In this document: in pieces, positions 44,130-52,886 of the stretch
Layout: each line of letters begins with the position of its first letter
Position numbering within the stretch: the stretch's first letter is position 1
NCBI GenBank assembly: GCA_013152545.1
Contig: JAADGF010000113.1
Location: 1-64,000 of the forward strand
DNA from: Gammaproteobacteria bacterium
GTDB taxonomy: Bacteria; Pseudomonadota; Gammaproteobacteria; SZUA-152
Direction of reading: 5' to 3'
DNA length: 64,000 nt
Notes under the pieces: generated by a model
Told to the model about the DNA's origin: nothing
Seen by the model: only the letters and a program-made list of their open reading frames with translations
Databases searched by the model: none
Translations under genes and position numbers: made by a program

Positions 44130-45410
44130 GTGAACATTAATGCAAAAAGTTTAGCAATTGTAGTAGTCGTTATGGGGGCAGCCGTTGTTGCTGCGTACAC
44201 GGTAGGGGTTAGCCAGTCAAAAAAAGAAAATACTGCAATACCCGCCAGCACGCCTGCCGCACCACAAACCGGAACAGCAGGGACAATACAGGCTAATGCA
44301 TCTAATGCAGGAGCTACGATGCCGCCAGCACATCCTCCCATGAATATGAATGCCAGTACTCCTCCTGGTTCTCCCAGCTTTACCCATTTTCGCGTGGGCA
44401 ATCGTAATGTAAAGGGTATGGTGGCGGTTGACGATGCGGTTTGGGTGGGAACATCCGGAGGCGCGATTCGCTACGACTTAAAGACGGATGATTATAAGTT
44501 GTTTGATGTTAAGAGTGGTAAGTTGTTATCCAATGGTGTGTTTCATGTGAGCAAAGTTCGTGAAAATATCGTGCTCGGCACCTATGGTGGTGGTATGTCA
44601 ATTTACAATGTCAAAGAGGAAAACTGGAAGAATTACAATATCCCCGACGGTCTTGCCGATCAATTTGTTTATGATATTGCTGAGGATTCTAAAGGTAATT
44701 ATTGGATTGCCACCTGGTCTGGGGTGAATTTTGTTCCTAATGGTGATTTGGATGACGCTGCGGGTTGGAAAACTTATACCGTCGCAAATACTGATGGTGG
44801 GTTACCCAACGATTGGGTCTACGGTGTTGAAGCCGGTAAAAATGGCGAAATCTGGTTTGCGACAGAAGGTGGTCTTGCGAGATTGGACAATGATAGAAAA
44901 TGGAGCAATTGGCAGCACAAAGATGGTCTGGGTGCGTCCTACGAAAAAGTAAAAGATGATATTGCTTATACCAATGACCCAGCCAAGACATCCAAGCATC
45001 ACGCCTCGCAGAAAGCTGAGCAAGGTATCGGCGAAGATATAGAGGTGGGTTTTAATCCTAACTACATCGTATCAATGGTTATCAGTGATGACGGTACTGT
45101 TTGGTGTGGTACCTGGGGCGGTGGTTTGTCCCATTTTGATGGCAATAAGTGGACTACCTATACGACTAAAGAAGGTCTTCCTGGCAATCATGTGTTCATG
45201 TTAAATAAGGGGAAGGACGGCAATTTGTGGATTGGTACCAATAAAGGCTTGGCGCGATTTAAAGAAGATGGTGACGGTTTTGTTGTTTTCACCAAAGCAC
45301 AAGGTTTATTTGCAGACAATGTGTTTTCGATGGCTGAAGCGGATGATGGCAGTCTGTGGGTTGGCAGTTTTGGAGGTGTAGCAAGAATTAAGAATTATAA
45401 AAAACTTTGA
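44130..45410 (+). CDS. Membrane-anchored Reg_prop beta-propeller protein
   Basis: This 426-residue protein starts with GTG at 44130 after a GGAGG site. It has an uncleaved-looking N-terminal anchor (SLAIVVVVMGAAVVAAYTVG), a low-complexity Ala/Thr/Pro linker and a Reg_prop propeller (WVGTSGGAIRYD, WIATWSGVNFV, WFATEGGLARLD, WCGTWGGGLSHFDG, WIGTNKGLARF, WVGSFGGVARI). It is a paralogue of the preceding gene; the central KDGLGA and FNPNYIVSM-like segments align. Probable periplasmic binding scaffold; no signalling domain attached. Confidence 0.88.
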   Translation: MNINAKSLAIVVVVMGAAVVAAYTVGVSQSKKENTAIPASTPAAPQTGTAGTIQANASNAGATMPPAHPPMNMNASTPPGSPSFTHFRVGNRNVKGMVAVDDAVWVGTSGGAIRYDLKTDDYKLFDVKSGKLLSNGVFHVSKVRENIVLGTYGGGMSIYNVKEENWKNYNIPDGLADQFVYDIAEDSKGNYWIATWSGVNFVPNGDLDDAAGWKTYTVANTDGGLPNDWVYGVEAGKNGEIWFATEGGLARLDNDRKWSNWQHKDGLGASYEKVKDDIAYTNDPAKTSKHHASQKAEQGIGEDIEVGFNPNYIVSMVISDDGTVWCGTWGGGLSHFDGNKWTTYTTKEGLPGNHVFMLNKGKDGNLWIGTNKGLARFKEDGDGFVVFTKAQGLFADNVFSMAEADDGSLWVGSFGGVARIKNYKKL

Positions 45411-45469
45411 TGAAGACACTCTGCGTCATTTATTAAATATACTGTAATGGCCCAATTTGCCATCAGGGC

Positions 45470-45558
45470 GCATGCTCGTTGTCTATAAGCTTTTGCGCAA
45501 CGCCGAAGACGAAAGGATAGAGCAAGCAAAATGTTCAACGTTATTTCTTTACAGATCC
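45470..45558 (-). repeat. Dispersed repeat R3, copy 3 (partial)
   Basis: It contains GCTTTTGCGCAACGCCGAAGACG and AAGGATAG, then ends with TTATTTCTTTACAGATCC, the same right end as copy 1. Its left half is missing or diverged. It lies between two propeller genes. Confidence 0.65.
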
Positions 45559-45639
45559 TTTATTAAGTAGATCACTGAATAATTGGACATTCTTGCAATC
45601 AATGGTTTAGAGGAATGATATGACGAACGGGAAGGCAGC

Positions 45640-47049
45640 ATGATTGATAAATCAATAGGGTTTTTACTGGTTACGTTATTTGTGCTGGTCTCTTGTTCTA
45701 ATGACGAGCAGCAGGACGAAAAGCAAGTTACCACCAAGGCTCAGACGGATGCTGTGCAAAGTGTTCGTCAAGACGTTGTTCAAAAAAATACTCAGGTGCA
45801 GCAATGGATAAGCGGCTGGAAAGAGGCGAGCAGTCTTGTTGCCCCTCGTGCGGGTGCTGCTGTTGTTGGGGTAGGTCGTTATATTTATGTGATTGGTGGT
45901 ATTGATGGCAGAGATTTTGTGGGCATTACCGAATATGCCAAAATCAATGAAGATGGTAGTTTGAGCGCCTGGCAACAAACATCCGTATTAAATGAGGAGC
46001 GGGGTTTTGTTGATGCCGCAACGAAAGATGGCTATATCTACGTGGTAGGCGGGGGGAACGGCCCCAATGGAAAAAATCTGCTGAGGACTGTGGAAAGAGC
46101 GAAGGTCAATGAAGATGGTAGCTTGGGGTTATGGAAGACACTCGATACTGGCATGGTGATGCCTCGCCGTTGCTCAAAAACATTTATTAAAGATAATTTT
46201 ATCTATTCGTTGGGTGGTTTTGCGGGTGCCTTGCTGGATAACGTGGAGCGTGCGGAAATTTTACCTGATGGTAATTTAGGCCCATGGACGATGGAAGAAG
46301 ATACGATGACGATTCCGCGTTACGTTAATAGTGTCAAGGCCTCTCACGGTAATGCCTATGTACTGGGTGGGCATGATGAAACGAAGGGTGTTGGTATTAC
46401 GGATGTGGAATGGACTATACCCGTAGACGATGGCGGAGCTAAAGACTGGAAGAAAACCTCACCGCTGCAAACAGGACGTTATGGTCTAGCCAGTGCTAGC
46501 CACAAAGACTCCGTGTATGCCGTTGGTGGGTTGACTGGCTTGGAGTATTTAAGCAGTATTGAAGTGGCAAATATAAAAGAGAGCGGCGAATTAGGGGATT
46601 GGCGATATACGACACCCTTATCAGAGCCTCGAGCCACGTTTAGTGTGTTGATATATAAAGACTGGATTTACGCCATCGGCGGTACTAATCAGGATCGATA
46701 CCTTAATACCGTGGAGTACGCATCTATTAACGAGAATAAAGACATTGGCTTTTACGGTACATCAAACGATGCGAAGTGGTATCAAGCTAAACTGGATAAA
46801 ATTAAAAACACTAAACCTCGATTACCAAACCACGGCACGGTAAAAGCTGTTCGGCAAGCCTCCATGTATACATATGCACAAGTGGTAAATGAGTCCGGTG
46901 TTATGTGGGTGGCTGGCCCCAAGTCGGAATTATCGGTTAACGATAATATTAGTTTTAGTAAGGGCGTGTCCATGTCAAATTTTTACAGCAAAGAGCTACA
47001 GCAATCTTTCCCGTTGATTTTGTTTGTGAGTAATATTCAAAAACAATAA
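45640..47049 (+). CDS. Kelch-like beta-propeller lipoprotein
   Basis: This 469-residue precursor has lipobox VLVSCSN. It then has Kelch-type blades with paired glycines and NEDGSL...W motifs: GRYIYVIGGIDGRD, DGYIYVVGGGNGPN, DNFIYSLGGFAGA, GNAYVLGGHDET, DSVYAVGGLTGLE, DWIYAIGGTNQDR, with WKT/WTM blade closures. The tail from about residue 395 (KAVRQASMYTYAQVVNESGV) is a separate small beta domain. No enzymatic motif is seen. Together with its neighbours it makes a third propeller type in this block. Confidence 0.87.
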   Translation: MIDKSIGFLLVTLFVLVSCSNDEQQDEKQVTTKAQTDAVQSVRQDVVQKNTQVQQWISGWKEASSLVAPRAGAAVVGVGRYIYVIGGIDGRDFVGITEYAKINEDGSLSAWQQTSVLNEERGFVDAATKDGYIYVVGGGNGPNGKNLLRTVERAKVNEDGSLGLWKTLDTGMVMPRRCSKTFIKDNFIYSLGGFAGALLDNVERAEILPDGNLGPWTMEEDTMTIPRYVNSVKASHGNAYVLGGHDETKGVGITDVEWTIPVDDGGAKDWKKTSPLQTGRYGLASASHKDSVYAVGGLTGLEYLSSIEVANIKESGELGDWRYTTPLSEPRATFSVLIYKDWIYAIGGTNQDRYLNTVEYASINENKDIGFYGTSNDAKWYQAKLDKIKNTKPRLPNHGTVKAVRQASMYTYAQVVNESGVMWVAGPKSELSVNDNISFSKGVSMSNFYSKELQQSFPLILFVSNIQKQ

Positions 47050-47168
47050 AAATGAACATGTAGGTAAAATCACGACGCTTATTGCGAAAATGCAAACCGT
47101 TCGCTGTGAAAGAGTCGATTGTCAGCATAATGTAGCTGTATCTGTTTAAATTGAAGGAATGGATAGTG

Positions 47169-47636
47169 ATGGATATATCGCAAATACTTGAAGAACAAGA
47201 CGACGAAACGTTGATAATGAATGTGGTGGCGTATATCACTGCCAAGCAAGATTTCGATATTGATTCAATTCCAGACGTTGAAAAAAATGTGGTTGCAGTG
47301 ATTACCGCTCAAACAATTATCGATAACCGTGGTTTTAAATATTTTTTCGAAAGTGATTTTTCGAGCAAGCCTGATTATCAATTGTTTGTTGATGCTTACC
47401 GGTCTATCGGTGCGGAGGATTCTGCCGAAGGTATAATGCAGGCCTTAGCACTTTTTCCTGATAACACACCGCCAGCAGATGTTGAAGAACGATACAAATA
47501 TTTGGAAGCAATTTTCGATACCGAGGATCACCGCTATCAACAAATTTCGCAGCACGAACGCAAAATTGCGGGCAACCTACAAAATTATTCAAAGGCCGCT
47601 GCGTATATTCGGCAAAATAAGCACGCGTTCGTTTAG
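47169..47636 (+). CDS. DMP19/DUF4375-like cytoplasmic protein
   Basis: This is a roughly 155-residue protein; ATG at 47169 is preferred (ribosome site GAAGGA upstream) over an in-frame start at 47151. There is no signal peptide. The central part (VVAVITAQTIIDNRGFKYFF, YRSIGAEDSAEGIMQALALF) resembles the DMP19/DUF4375 domain, whose founding Neisseria member is a DNA-mimic protein. The sequence is acidic up to residue 120, then basic near the end. Whether it mimics DNA is unknown; the family assignment is from memory of the pattern. Confidence 0.7.
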   Translation: MDISQILEEQDDETLIMNVVAYITAKQDFDIDSIPDVEKNVVAVITAQTIIDNRGFKYFFESDFSSKPDYQLFVDAYRSIGAEDSAEGIMQALALFPDNTPPADVEERYKYLEAIFDTEDHRYQQISQHERKIAGNLQNYSKAAAYIRQNKHAFV

Positions 47637-48056
47637 TTTGACAAGCTGATCGGTCGGATTATTGCGGCATGAAGGCAGTGCTAAGTAGGTGAGTAGATTC
47701 CCCGTGCGATCTTTCTATTCTTTCTACGCCCCCCCCCCTAATTCCTCAATGGATGTTATCGTTATCAGCCCGTCTTAGCCCGCTGTTAGGTCATGAGACC
47801 TGCTTAATCTTGTGACCTATAGCTCGTTGTCGGCACCTAACCCACAATAGCGCGAAATAGCACAACGATTGCTGCGCTTTTGCTTCGTTAGAATGAAACC
47901 AAAAGGAAGATACACTTAATCTGGCCACCGCACGAATGCAGTGACAAAGCCGAACGCCAAACAGGCGATAACACACGTGCCCTAAGTACGTGCCGATGTA
48001 TGCATGCTGAGGACTGGCGCGTGCTGAATTGATTTGCTGGCAACAGAGAGGGTAAA
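47637..48056. other. Intergenic region with poly-C tract
   Basis: No credible gene. A run of ten C lies at 47729-47738. The rest contains scattered GTTAGGT/ACCTAAC blocks. The downstream gene is convergent on the minus strand. Confidence 0.4.
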
Positions 48057-49925
48057 TCACTGAAACGTCATTTGCATTTCAATAACAATGCCTTGCTCTG
48101 AGATATCAATCGATTCCACAAATTGAGATTCCGTTTCGCTTATTTTACCAAGTATTGTCAATTCTTTCGGTGATATTGGATTTTCAGCAGCATTCTGTTC
48201 GGCACTCTTGGCAATTAATTTCATATATTTACCCAAATCCATGCTTAATGCCAATAGGCCTTTTGGTTGCAATGTTTCTGATGCTAGCTGGTTTGCTGCT
48301 TGCTCAGCTTTGTCGCCAACATAGGCGACAAGATGCTTGCCTTTGATGGCTATCTTAGCGGTGTTGCCATCCGGTAATGGTAACGGTACGGGTAAGTCAA
48401 TGGGCGTTCCGTCGGTTGGAATATTTAACGCTGGCATATCTCCCATGAAATTTGCCGCTAACATGATGATTCCTTGCGGATTAGTGCTTGAAATAGTGAC
48501 TAACGCATCAATGCTTTTAATGTTCGGCATTGATCCTGACGCACTAAAATTCATCGACCCATCTAACGCTAAAATACTGGCGGATATGCCTTGTAAACCA
48601 GCGGCCATCCCCGTCATCATGCCCACTGCCATGGTCGGGTTTGCGTTAGCCAATAGCTGTTGAGTGTTGCTTAAAAGTTCACACTTATAAGTGCTTTGCG
48701 CAAAAGATTGCAGCGTTTTGGTGAGGAAGGGCATCAAAGCATCTATGTTTATACCCAGGCCAAATCCTATCAGCAATTTGTCACTTATTTGGCGTATTAT
48801 TGCTGGAATAAACCCGCGCAAGCTTTTTAAGTCCTGTAAAAATTCGCTATCGAGACTTTCGATAATGAGGCTTGCCGTGAATTTTTTTGGAGAGGTATCA
48901 ACGCTGAAGTCCGTGTAACCAAATACAGTGCGAGGCCACAAGTCTGCAATTGCCATTAACTCAGCCCGGCATTCTGCGGTGCGAATGTTCTCTAGTGGCT
49001 TGCTGTTCATTGTGGCATTCTTTTTTGTTGTTTCAGTGCCAGCCGTGCCCGTTTTATATTCATCTATTAGCTGTAAAAGCACGTCCAGCATTCGGCTGAA
49101 ATCATTGCTATTACTTGCGGTTACACCGTTCATGATTTCTTGATGATTAATATAACCCAAATAGGCGGGGTGAAAATTATATTTTGTTTTAATCTCAGAA
49201 AGCAGTGATGTTGTTGCGAGGGAGCTATCTGGCTTGTCGATGCCCATGATCGTGTTTCGTGCAATTGGTTCCTCTAGGGGTGTTGCTAGGGTTATGATTG
49301 CATAATTGTTATTAACAGCAATAATCAGTTTTGTTTCGGTGGGCTTGGTAATGCTAGCTCTGTCAAAGCTATAGCTGCTGAATGCTATATTGCCATTTGT
49401 GCCGCTTAACTTGCCTTGTACTGGTGTTACGTGCGCCGCTTGTTCTGCTCGACGTATAAATGCATTAAAAACAGATGTGTCTGCCAGTTTGAATCGTAAT
49501 ACTGGAATTGCACCAACAGTGTATACTGCACTATCAAGTTTAGCACCTATCCCGAGGTTTTTAGTTGCGTTTGGTATGTCTTGAAGTAGAAGGGCGTATT
49601 CTGAAAACAAACCTGCCAGCATCTTTTCTGCTGGAGATGCATGGGCTAGCTGTTCCTCGTTGAGAATATTTGAGAAGTCTATATCGCTTAGCCAGCCATA
49701 TCCTGCGGTATAAACGTCTAATGTATCCTTGAGTAAAGCTGATTCCAGGCCACCAAAGAAAAATAATGTGTCAGCGGGTACGTAGGACAATATTTCCCTT
49801 GATGGAGGTGTTGATGAATCATCTTGGTTTATCTTGTTTTCATCAGTTTTGTCGAATAACACATACAATACAATTAACGTAACGCTAAATAAAGCCAGTC
49901 CTTGCAAAAGTCGCGAATTTGTCAT
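48057..49925 (-). CDS. Large envelope-anchored protein of unknown function (DUF3352-like)
   Basis: This 622-residue protein starts at the ATG at 49925 (AGAGGG ribosome site); the open frame continues upstream without need. It has one N-terminal transmembrane or signal segment (LLQGLALFSVTLIVLYVLF), then a long periplasmic region beginning REILSYVPADTLFFFGGL, a pattern like the YLPADT start of DUF3352 proteins. Repeated segments mention LRFKLAD..FNAFI, typical of that fold. No catalytic motif is seen. It is monocistronic and I cannot assign a function. Confidence 0.7.
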   Translation of the reverse strand: MTNSRLLQGLALFSVTLIVLYVLFDKTDENKINQDDSSTPPSREILSYVPADTLFFFGGLESALLKDTLDVYTAGYGWLSDIDFSNILNEEQLAHASPAEKMLAGLFSEYALLLQDIPNATKNLGIGAKLDSAVYTVGAIPVLRFKLADTSVFNAFIRRAEQAAHVTPVQGKLSGTNGNIAFSSYSFDRASITKPTETKLIIAVNNNYAIITLATPLEEPIARNTIMGIDKPDSSLATTSLLSEIKTKYNFHPAYLGYINHQEIMNGVTASNSNDFSRMLDVLLQLIDEYKTGTAGTETTKKNATMNSKPLENIRTAECRAELMAIADLWPRTVFGYTDFSVDTSPKKFTASLIIESLDSEFLQDLKSLRGFIPAIIRQISDKLLIGFGLGINIDALMPFLTKTLQSFAQSTYKCELLSNTQQLLANANPTMAVGMMTGMAAGLQGISASILALDGSMNFSASGSMPNIKSIDALVTISSTNPQGIIMLAANFMGDMPALNIPTDGTPIDLPVPLPLPDGNTAKIAIKGKHLVAYVGDKAEQAANQLASETLQPKGLLALSMDLGKYMKLIAKSAEQNAAENPISPKELTILGKISETESQFVESIDISEQGIVIEMQMTFQ

Positions 49926-50300
49926 TTTTCCCTCTTTAATAGTGAAATTTCCCTTTTGGTGTCGTATAGCAGGGACAGCATTGGAGAATGTTTTCTGTAA
50001 TGATATTTGCAATGGCATGTGGCCGCGGCAATGATATCAATAAACGGTATCTATTTAGTCTTATACCTCTGATTGCTTCGCGATGTGCTAAAAATGTTAA
50101 TTTACACCCTCTAGGCTTTTCCTTTTTCTCAAACATATTAATGGCGAGAAAATCAAAGGCAATCAGCGCAATTATTGTCGACAGGATATGTTAGGTTGAG
50201 TCGTTACGATAAAGATTAATAACTCCGGTATACTTTCCGCATTTGTTCAATCTCGTGTTGAAGGGACATTGCGGCGCGTTTATTCATTTATAGTTAGTCT

Positions 50301-50324
50301 CGCAAAGGCTTGCGGCTTTTTTTT
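50301..50324 (+). terminator. Possible intrinsic terminator without an annotated gene upstream
   Basis: CGCAA (AGGC) TTGCG is followed by GC and eight T. The stem is short, but the T-run is good. No protein gene precedes it on this strand, so it may end a small RNA or be fortuitous. Confidence 0.4.
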
Positions 50325-50352
50325 ATATGCTAAGAAATATATGCTAAGAAAT
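50325..50352. repeat. 14-bp perfect tandem duplication
   Basis: ATATGCTAAGAAAT occurs twice in a row at 50325-50338 and 50339-50352. Confidence 0.85.
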
Positions 50353-50426
50353 GCATGGAAATACTGGCATTATTTCTTCGCTCACCTAGGGCTAATAGTA
50401 TCAGATCAATGCTGTATGGCCTAAAG

Positions 50427-50690
50427 GGTTTAACCTGAAATCATCAGTTGGACGGCCTGTAACGCACGTTTTTTACGATAAATTATCGAGACTGTCGCGA
50501 GTCACAATGAGGCGCAATAGCGTGCAATTACAACGATTCGCAATGCTGCCGCTGCCAGAGCCGAAAAAAACGTGCGTTACAAGCCGTCGCGTAGCCTTTT
50601 GTTGAGTGATGACGGTAAATACAATATTTTAATTGTTTCAAAGCGTTAGAGAAGCTTAGTAAGCACCTGATGGATGAATTTAGGTTTAAC
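50427..50690. repeat. R2 palindromic element
   Basis: The ends are related inverted repeats (TTTAACCTGAAATCATCAGT at left; CATCCATCAGG-like read on the other strand at right). Inside them lies a second, near-perfect pair: CGGCCTGTAACGCACGTTTT at about 50453 and its complement ending in AAGCCGTCG near 50591. Similar left ends occur at about 2580, 52198 and 61757. No ORF inside. Confidence 0.7.
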
Positions 50691-50852
50691 TTAAATGGTA
50701 ATACTTAACAAATTTCCGTTTTAGCTCTCCCCCATCGCCAGGCAGAGGCAGCGAATTGCCGTAAATTCAAATGTCATACAAAATATGTATTGGCTGATTA
50801 CTTCGGGGGCGGAGGCGGTTTGCTTCAGTGTGAGTTATTACGAGCCTATTCC

Positions 50853-51236
50853 TTATTTGGTGAATAAGAAACTGGAGACTTTTTTTGTGGTTAATTTGGT
50901 GGTCTTTATAAAATCAGTTTTTGGGGGCGACTGATATTTTTCGGTTGAGAACTTTAATCGGGTTTCACCGACGCGAATAATATCGCCATTTTTTAATAAA
51001 TGTGTTTTGATTTCCTTATTGTTAACATATGTTTTGTTGGTGCTTTCCAGGTCTTCGATGATGTATTCATTGACGCTGTCGTCCTGTTCAGAGGGACGGA
51101 CAGTGATGAGTGAATGATAACCACTCACGGTATCGTCTTCTACCACGATTTCGTTGTCTGGCGCCCGCCCGATTCCCATTTGGCTTAAATCCAGTGGGCA
51201 ACGTTCTTCCTTCCCGAGTTTTTGTAGAGTGGCCAT
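50853..51236 (-). CDS. Small FHA-domain protein
   Basis: This is a roughly 127-residue protein; ATG at 51236 (MATLQKLGKEE) is preferred over an upstream frame extension to 51305. The FHA core is clear: GIGRAPDNEIVVEDDTVSGYHSLI, IEDLESTNKTYVNNKEI, LKNGDIIRVGETRLKFS. FHA domains bind phosphothreonine peptides. No kinase or phosphatase gene adjoins it. It is a second FHA protein besides the cyclase at 972. Cytoplasmic; partner unknown. Confidence 0.88.
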   Translation of the reverse strand: MATLQKLGKEERCPLDLSQMGIGRAPDNEIVVEDDTVSGYHSLITVRPSEQDDSVNEYIIEDLESTNKTYVNNKEIKTHLLKNGDIIRVGETRLKFSTEKYQSPPKTDFIKTTKLTTKKVSSFLFTK

Positions 51237-51625
51237 AGCAAGTCCTTGATTTATAAGCGCAACTGTATTTTGGTGAAAAGCCAATAATGCTATAGAGTAG
51301 TACAATTTTTTTACCTACGACAATTATTATGCATTCTTCAGGTATATCTTCAATAAATAGTGCGCTATTTTAAATTAAATGCGCAATAATACCTTAGATT
51401 TATCCGTTAAATCGCTACAAGCTATGATGCTATATTGTAGGAAAAGTGTAGTTTATTGCTATATTTAATGGGAACAGTATGATGATATTGCAGTCTATAG
51501 AAAGTGAGCTAACGCGGTTATTCACGCGTTTATTTTGCAGGAATAGACCACAAATTGCGGTGCTGAAGCGGCACTTTTTTTAACTCATCCTCTCGCGATG
51601 GATGCAAACCACGGAGATTAAAAAT
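51237..51625. other. Divergent intergenic region between the FHA gene and a small secreted protein gene
   Basis: About 390 bp containing both promoters. No clear boxes or repeats noticed. Confidence 0.35.
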
Positions 51626-51874
51626 ATGCGAATTCGCTTAATCCAACTACTTGCATTAGCAACAATCACGATTTTTTCATCAATGGCATTCGCGGGTGGT
51701 GCTACATGTAACTCAAAAAAAGGACATAAAGACATGTCTGCATCAAAGGAATTTAAAGGCAACCATTCCTGGTTATTTTCCGAAAATGGTAAACATAGTG
51801 ATAAGTCAATGTCACACAGTGAGAAAGTGCAGAAGCAAGCTACAAAGCAATCAACAGGTTTGGTTGAGATTTAA
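51626..51874 (+). CDS. Small secreted Lys/Ser/His-rich protein
   Basis: This 82-residue precursor starts at the ATG at 51626 (MRIRLIQLLALATITIFSSM, signal peptide, cleavage near AFAGG), with an in-frame ATG 24 bases upstream as alternative. The mature part of about 60 residues is polar (Lys, Ser, His, one Cys) with a HSDKSMSHSEK stretch. I recognise no family. A strong terminator follows within 35 bases, which supports a real monocistronic gene. Confidence 0.65.
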   Translation: MRIRLIQLLALATITIFSSMAFAGGATCNSKKGHKDMSASKEFKGNHSWLFSENGKHSDKSMSHSEKVQKQATKQSTGLVEI

Positions 51875-51907
51875 CAACACAAATCAAAAACCAGACTGTC
51901 GGCAAAG

Positions 51908-51940
51908 AAATAAAGAGGGCACAATAGCCCTCTTTATTTT
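51908..51940 (+). terminator. Intrinsic terminator of the small secreted protein gene
   Basis: AAATAAAGAGGGC and GCCCTCTTTATTT form a perfect 13-bp stem with a 6-base loop and end in T residues. Confidence 0.92.
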
Positions 51941-52374
51941 GTTGGCAGCTTGCGCGATTCTTTGGTAGTGAGGGCAAACGTAAATTCTGAACCATGCACT
52001 CCCGTTGTAGTGATTGAAAAAACAGTTGGTTTTAATGGCATATTCAGACGGTACGGTACCTGTATAGACCTGTATAGTTAATTACGTTAAGCCCGTTTAT
52101 CGCCGGTCGTCTGCTCCTCCTGTCCCAAATTACAAATACACTAGCCAGTACACATCAAAATAACTTTGATAGTGTATTAGAATAACAGGCACAAGGCTAT
52201 TTAACCTAAAATCATCAGCCTTTTGTTTGAGGTTGGGTCGTTAGTCTGTGGTTGGTGTAAACATTGTTTTCAGTATTTTATGCCCACTATTTTTTCGGTT
52301 GGCATGTTGCAAGAGATCCTCTCTGTTCGTGACGGATAAAGCACAAAGTTTATCTACTTACATTGCCAGTTTCT

Positions 52375-52416
52375 AAAAGCCTCCCGGGACTATTAAAACC
52401 TCAGGAGGCTTTTTTG
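52375..52416 (+). terminator. Orphan intrinsic terminator
   Basis: AAAAGCCTCC (52375-52384) pairs with GGAGGCTTTT (52404-52413), followed by TTG. No protein gene is seen in the 430 bp before it, so an untranslated small RNA ending here is possible. Confidence 0.8.
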
Positions 52417-52427
52417 TTTATTAAGAG

Positions 52428-52670
52428 TCTGTAAAGAAAATAAGTTGTACAGATTGCGCCGGATATTGTTTCGTCTTCAAGGTTTTCGCCATTCATGGCT
52501 CACGTTCCTTACCTACGTCCCTATAGGCAAGGCGTGGAAATGGGCGCACCTCAAAGGGCACTTCTTTTAGGGTGTACCCCAAGAGTACTTCTTTCAGGGC
52601 GTATACTTGCTGTCTGTAAGCTTTTGCGCAACGTCGAAGATGCAAGGATAGACAAGTAAAATGCTCACCA
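52428..52670. repeat. Dispersed repeat R3, copy 4 (longest)
   Basis: It starts with TCTGTAAAGAAAATAAG and ends near GCAAGGATAGACAAGTAAAATG, with GCTTTTGCGCAACGTCGAAG inside, shared with copy 3. Between these it carries an extra about 150 bases with internal AAGGGCACTTCTTTTAGGG-like near-duplicates. Confidence 0.65.
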
Positions 52671-52886
52671 TTTGAATGGTCTTCAATCGGAGATATTAAC
52701 GTCGCTTAAGTGTTACTAACTCGTCGTTTTTTCTTAACCAGAACGTCCAAAGAGAAACCAAGCCAGAGCGATGTTTAAAAAATATTATTATCCGTACGCG
52801 AAAATTGTTGTTCAACGAGTAATGCCCAATGAAAAATGATCACGGCAGAGTTGAGTAACGTTATATAACAGTTGAAGGAATAAAGT

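Larger units (their letters stand above)
49926..50852. other. Intergenic region with R2 palindromic element
   Basis: About 930 bp with no supported gene. It holds a hairpin plus T-run at 50301-50324, a 14-bp tandem duplication at 50325-50352, and the R2 element at 50427-50690. Confidence 0.5.
51875..52886. other. Intergenic region with two terminators and repeats
   Basis: About 1 kb without a protein gene. It holds the terminator of the small secreted protein (51908-51940), an R2-like end (about 52198), an orphan terminator (52375-52416), R3 copy 4 (52428-52670) and the ABC transporter's upstream region. Confidence 0.5.

Noticed and set aside
47780-47895. Integron attC-like site (ACCTAAC ... 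GTTAGAA) beside the DMP19-like gene
   Set aside because: The right core does not match GTTRRRY, and the blocks are not arranged as paired R and L boxes; no integrase or cassette array nearby.
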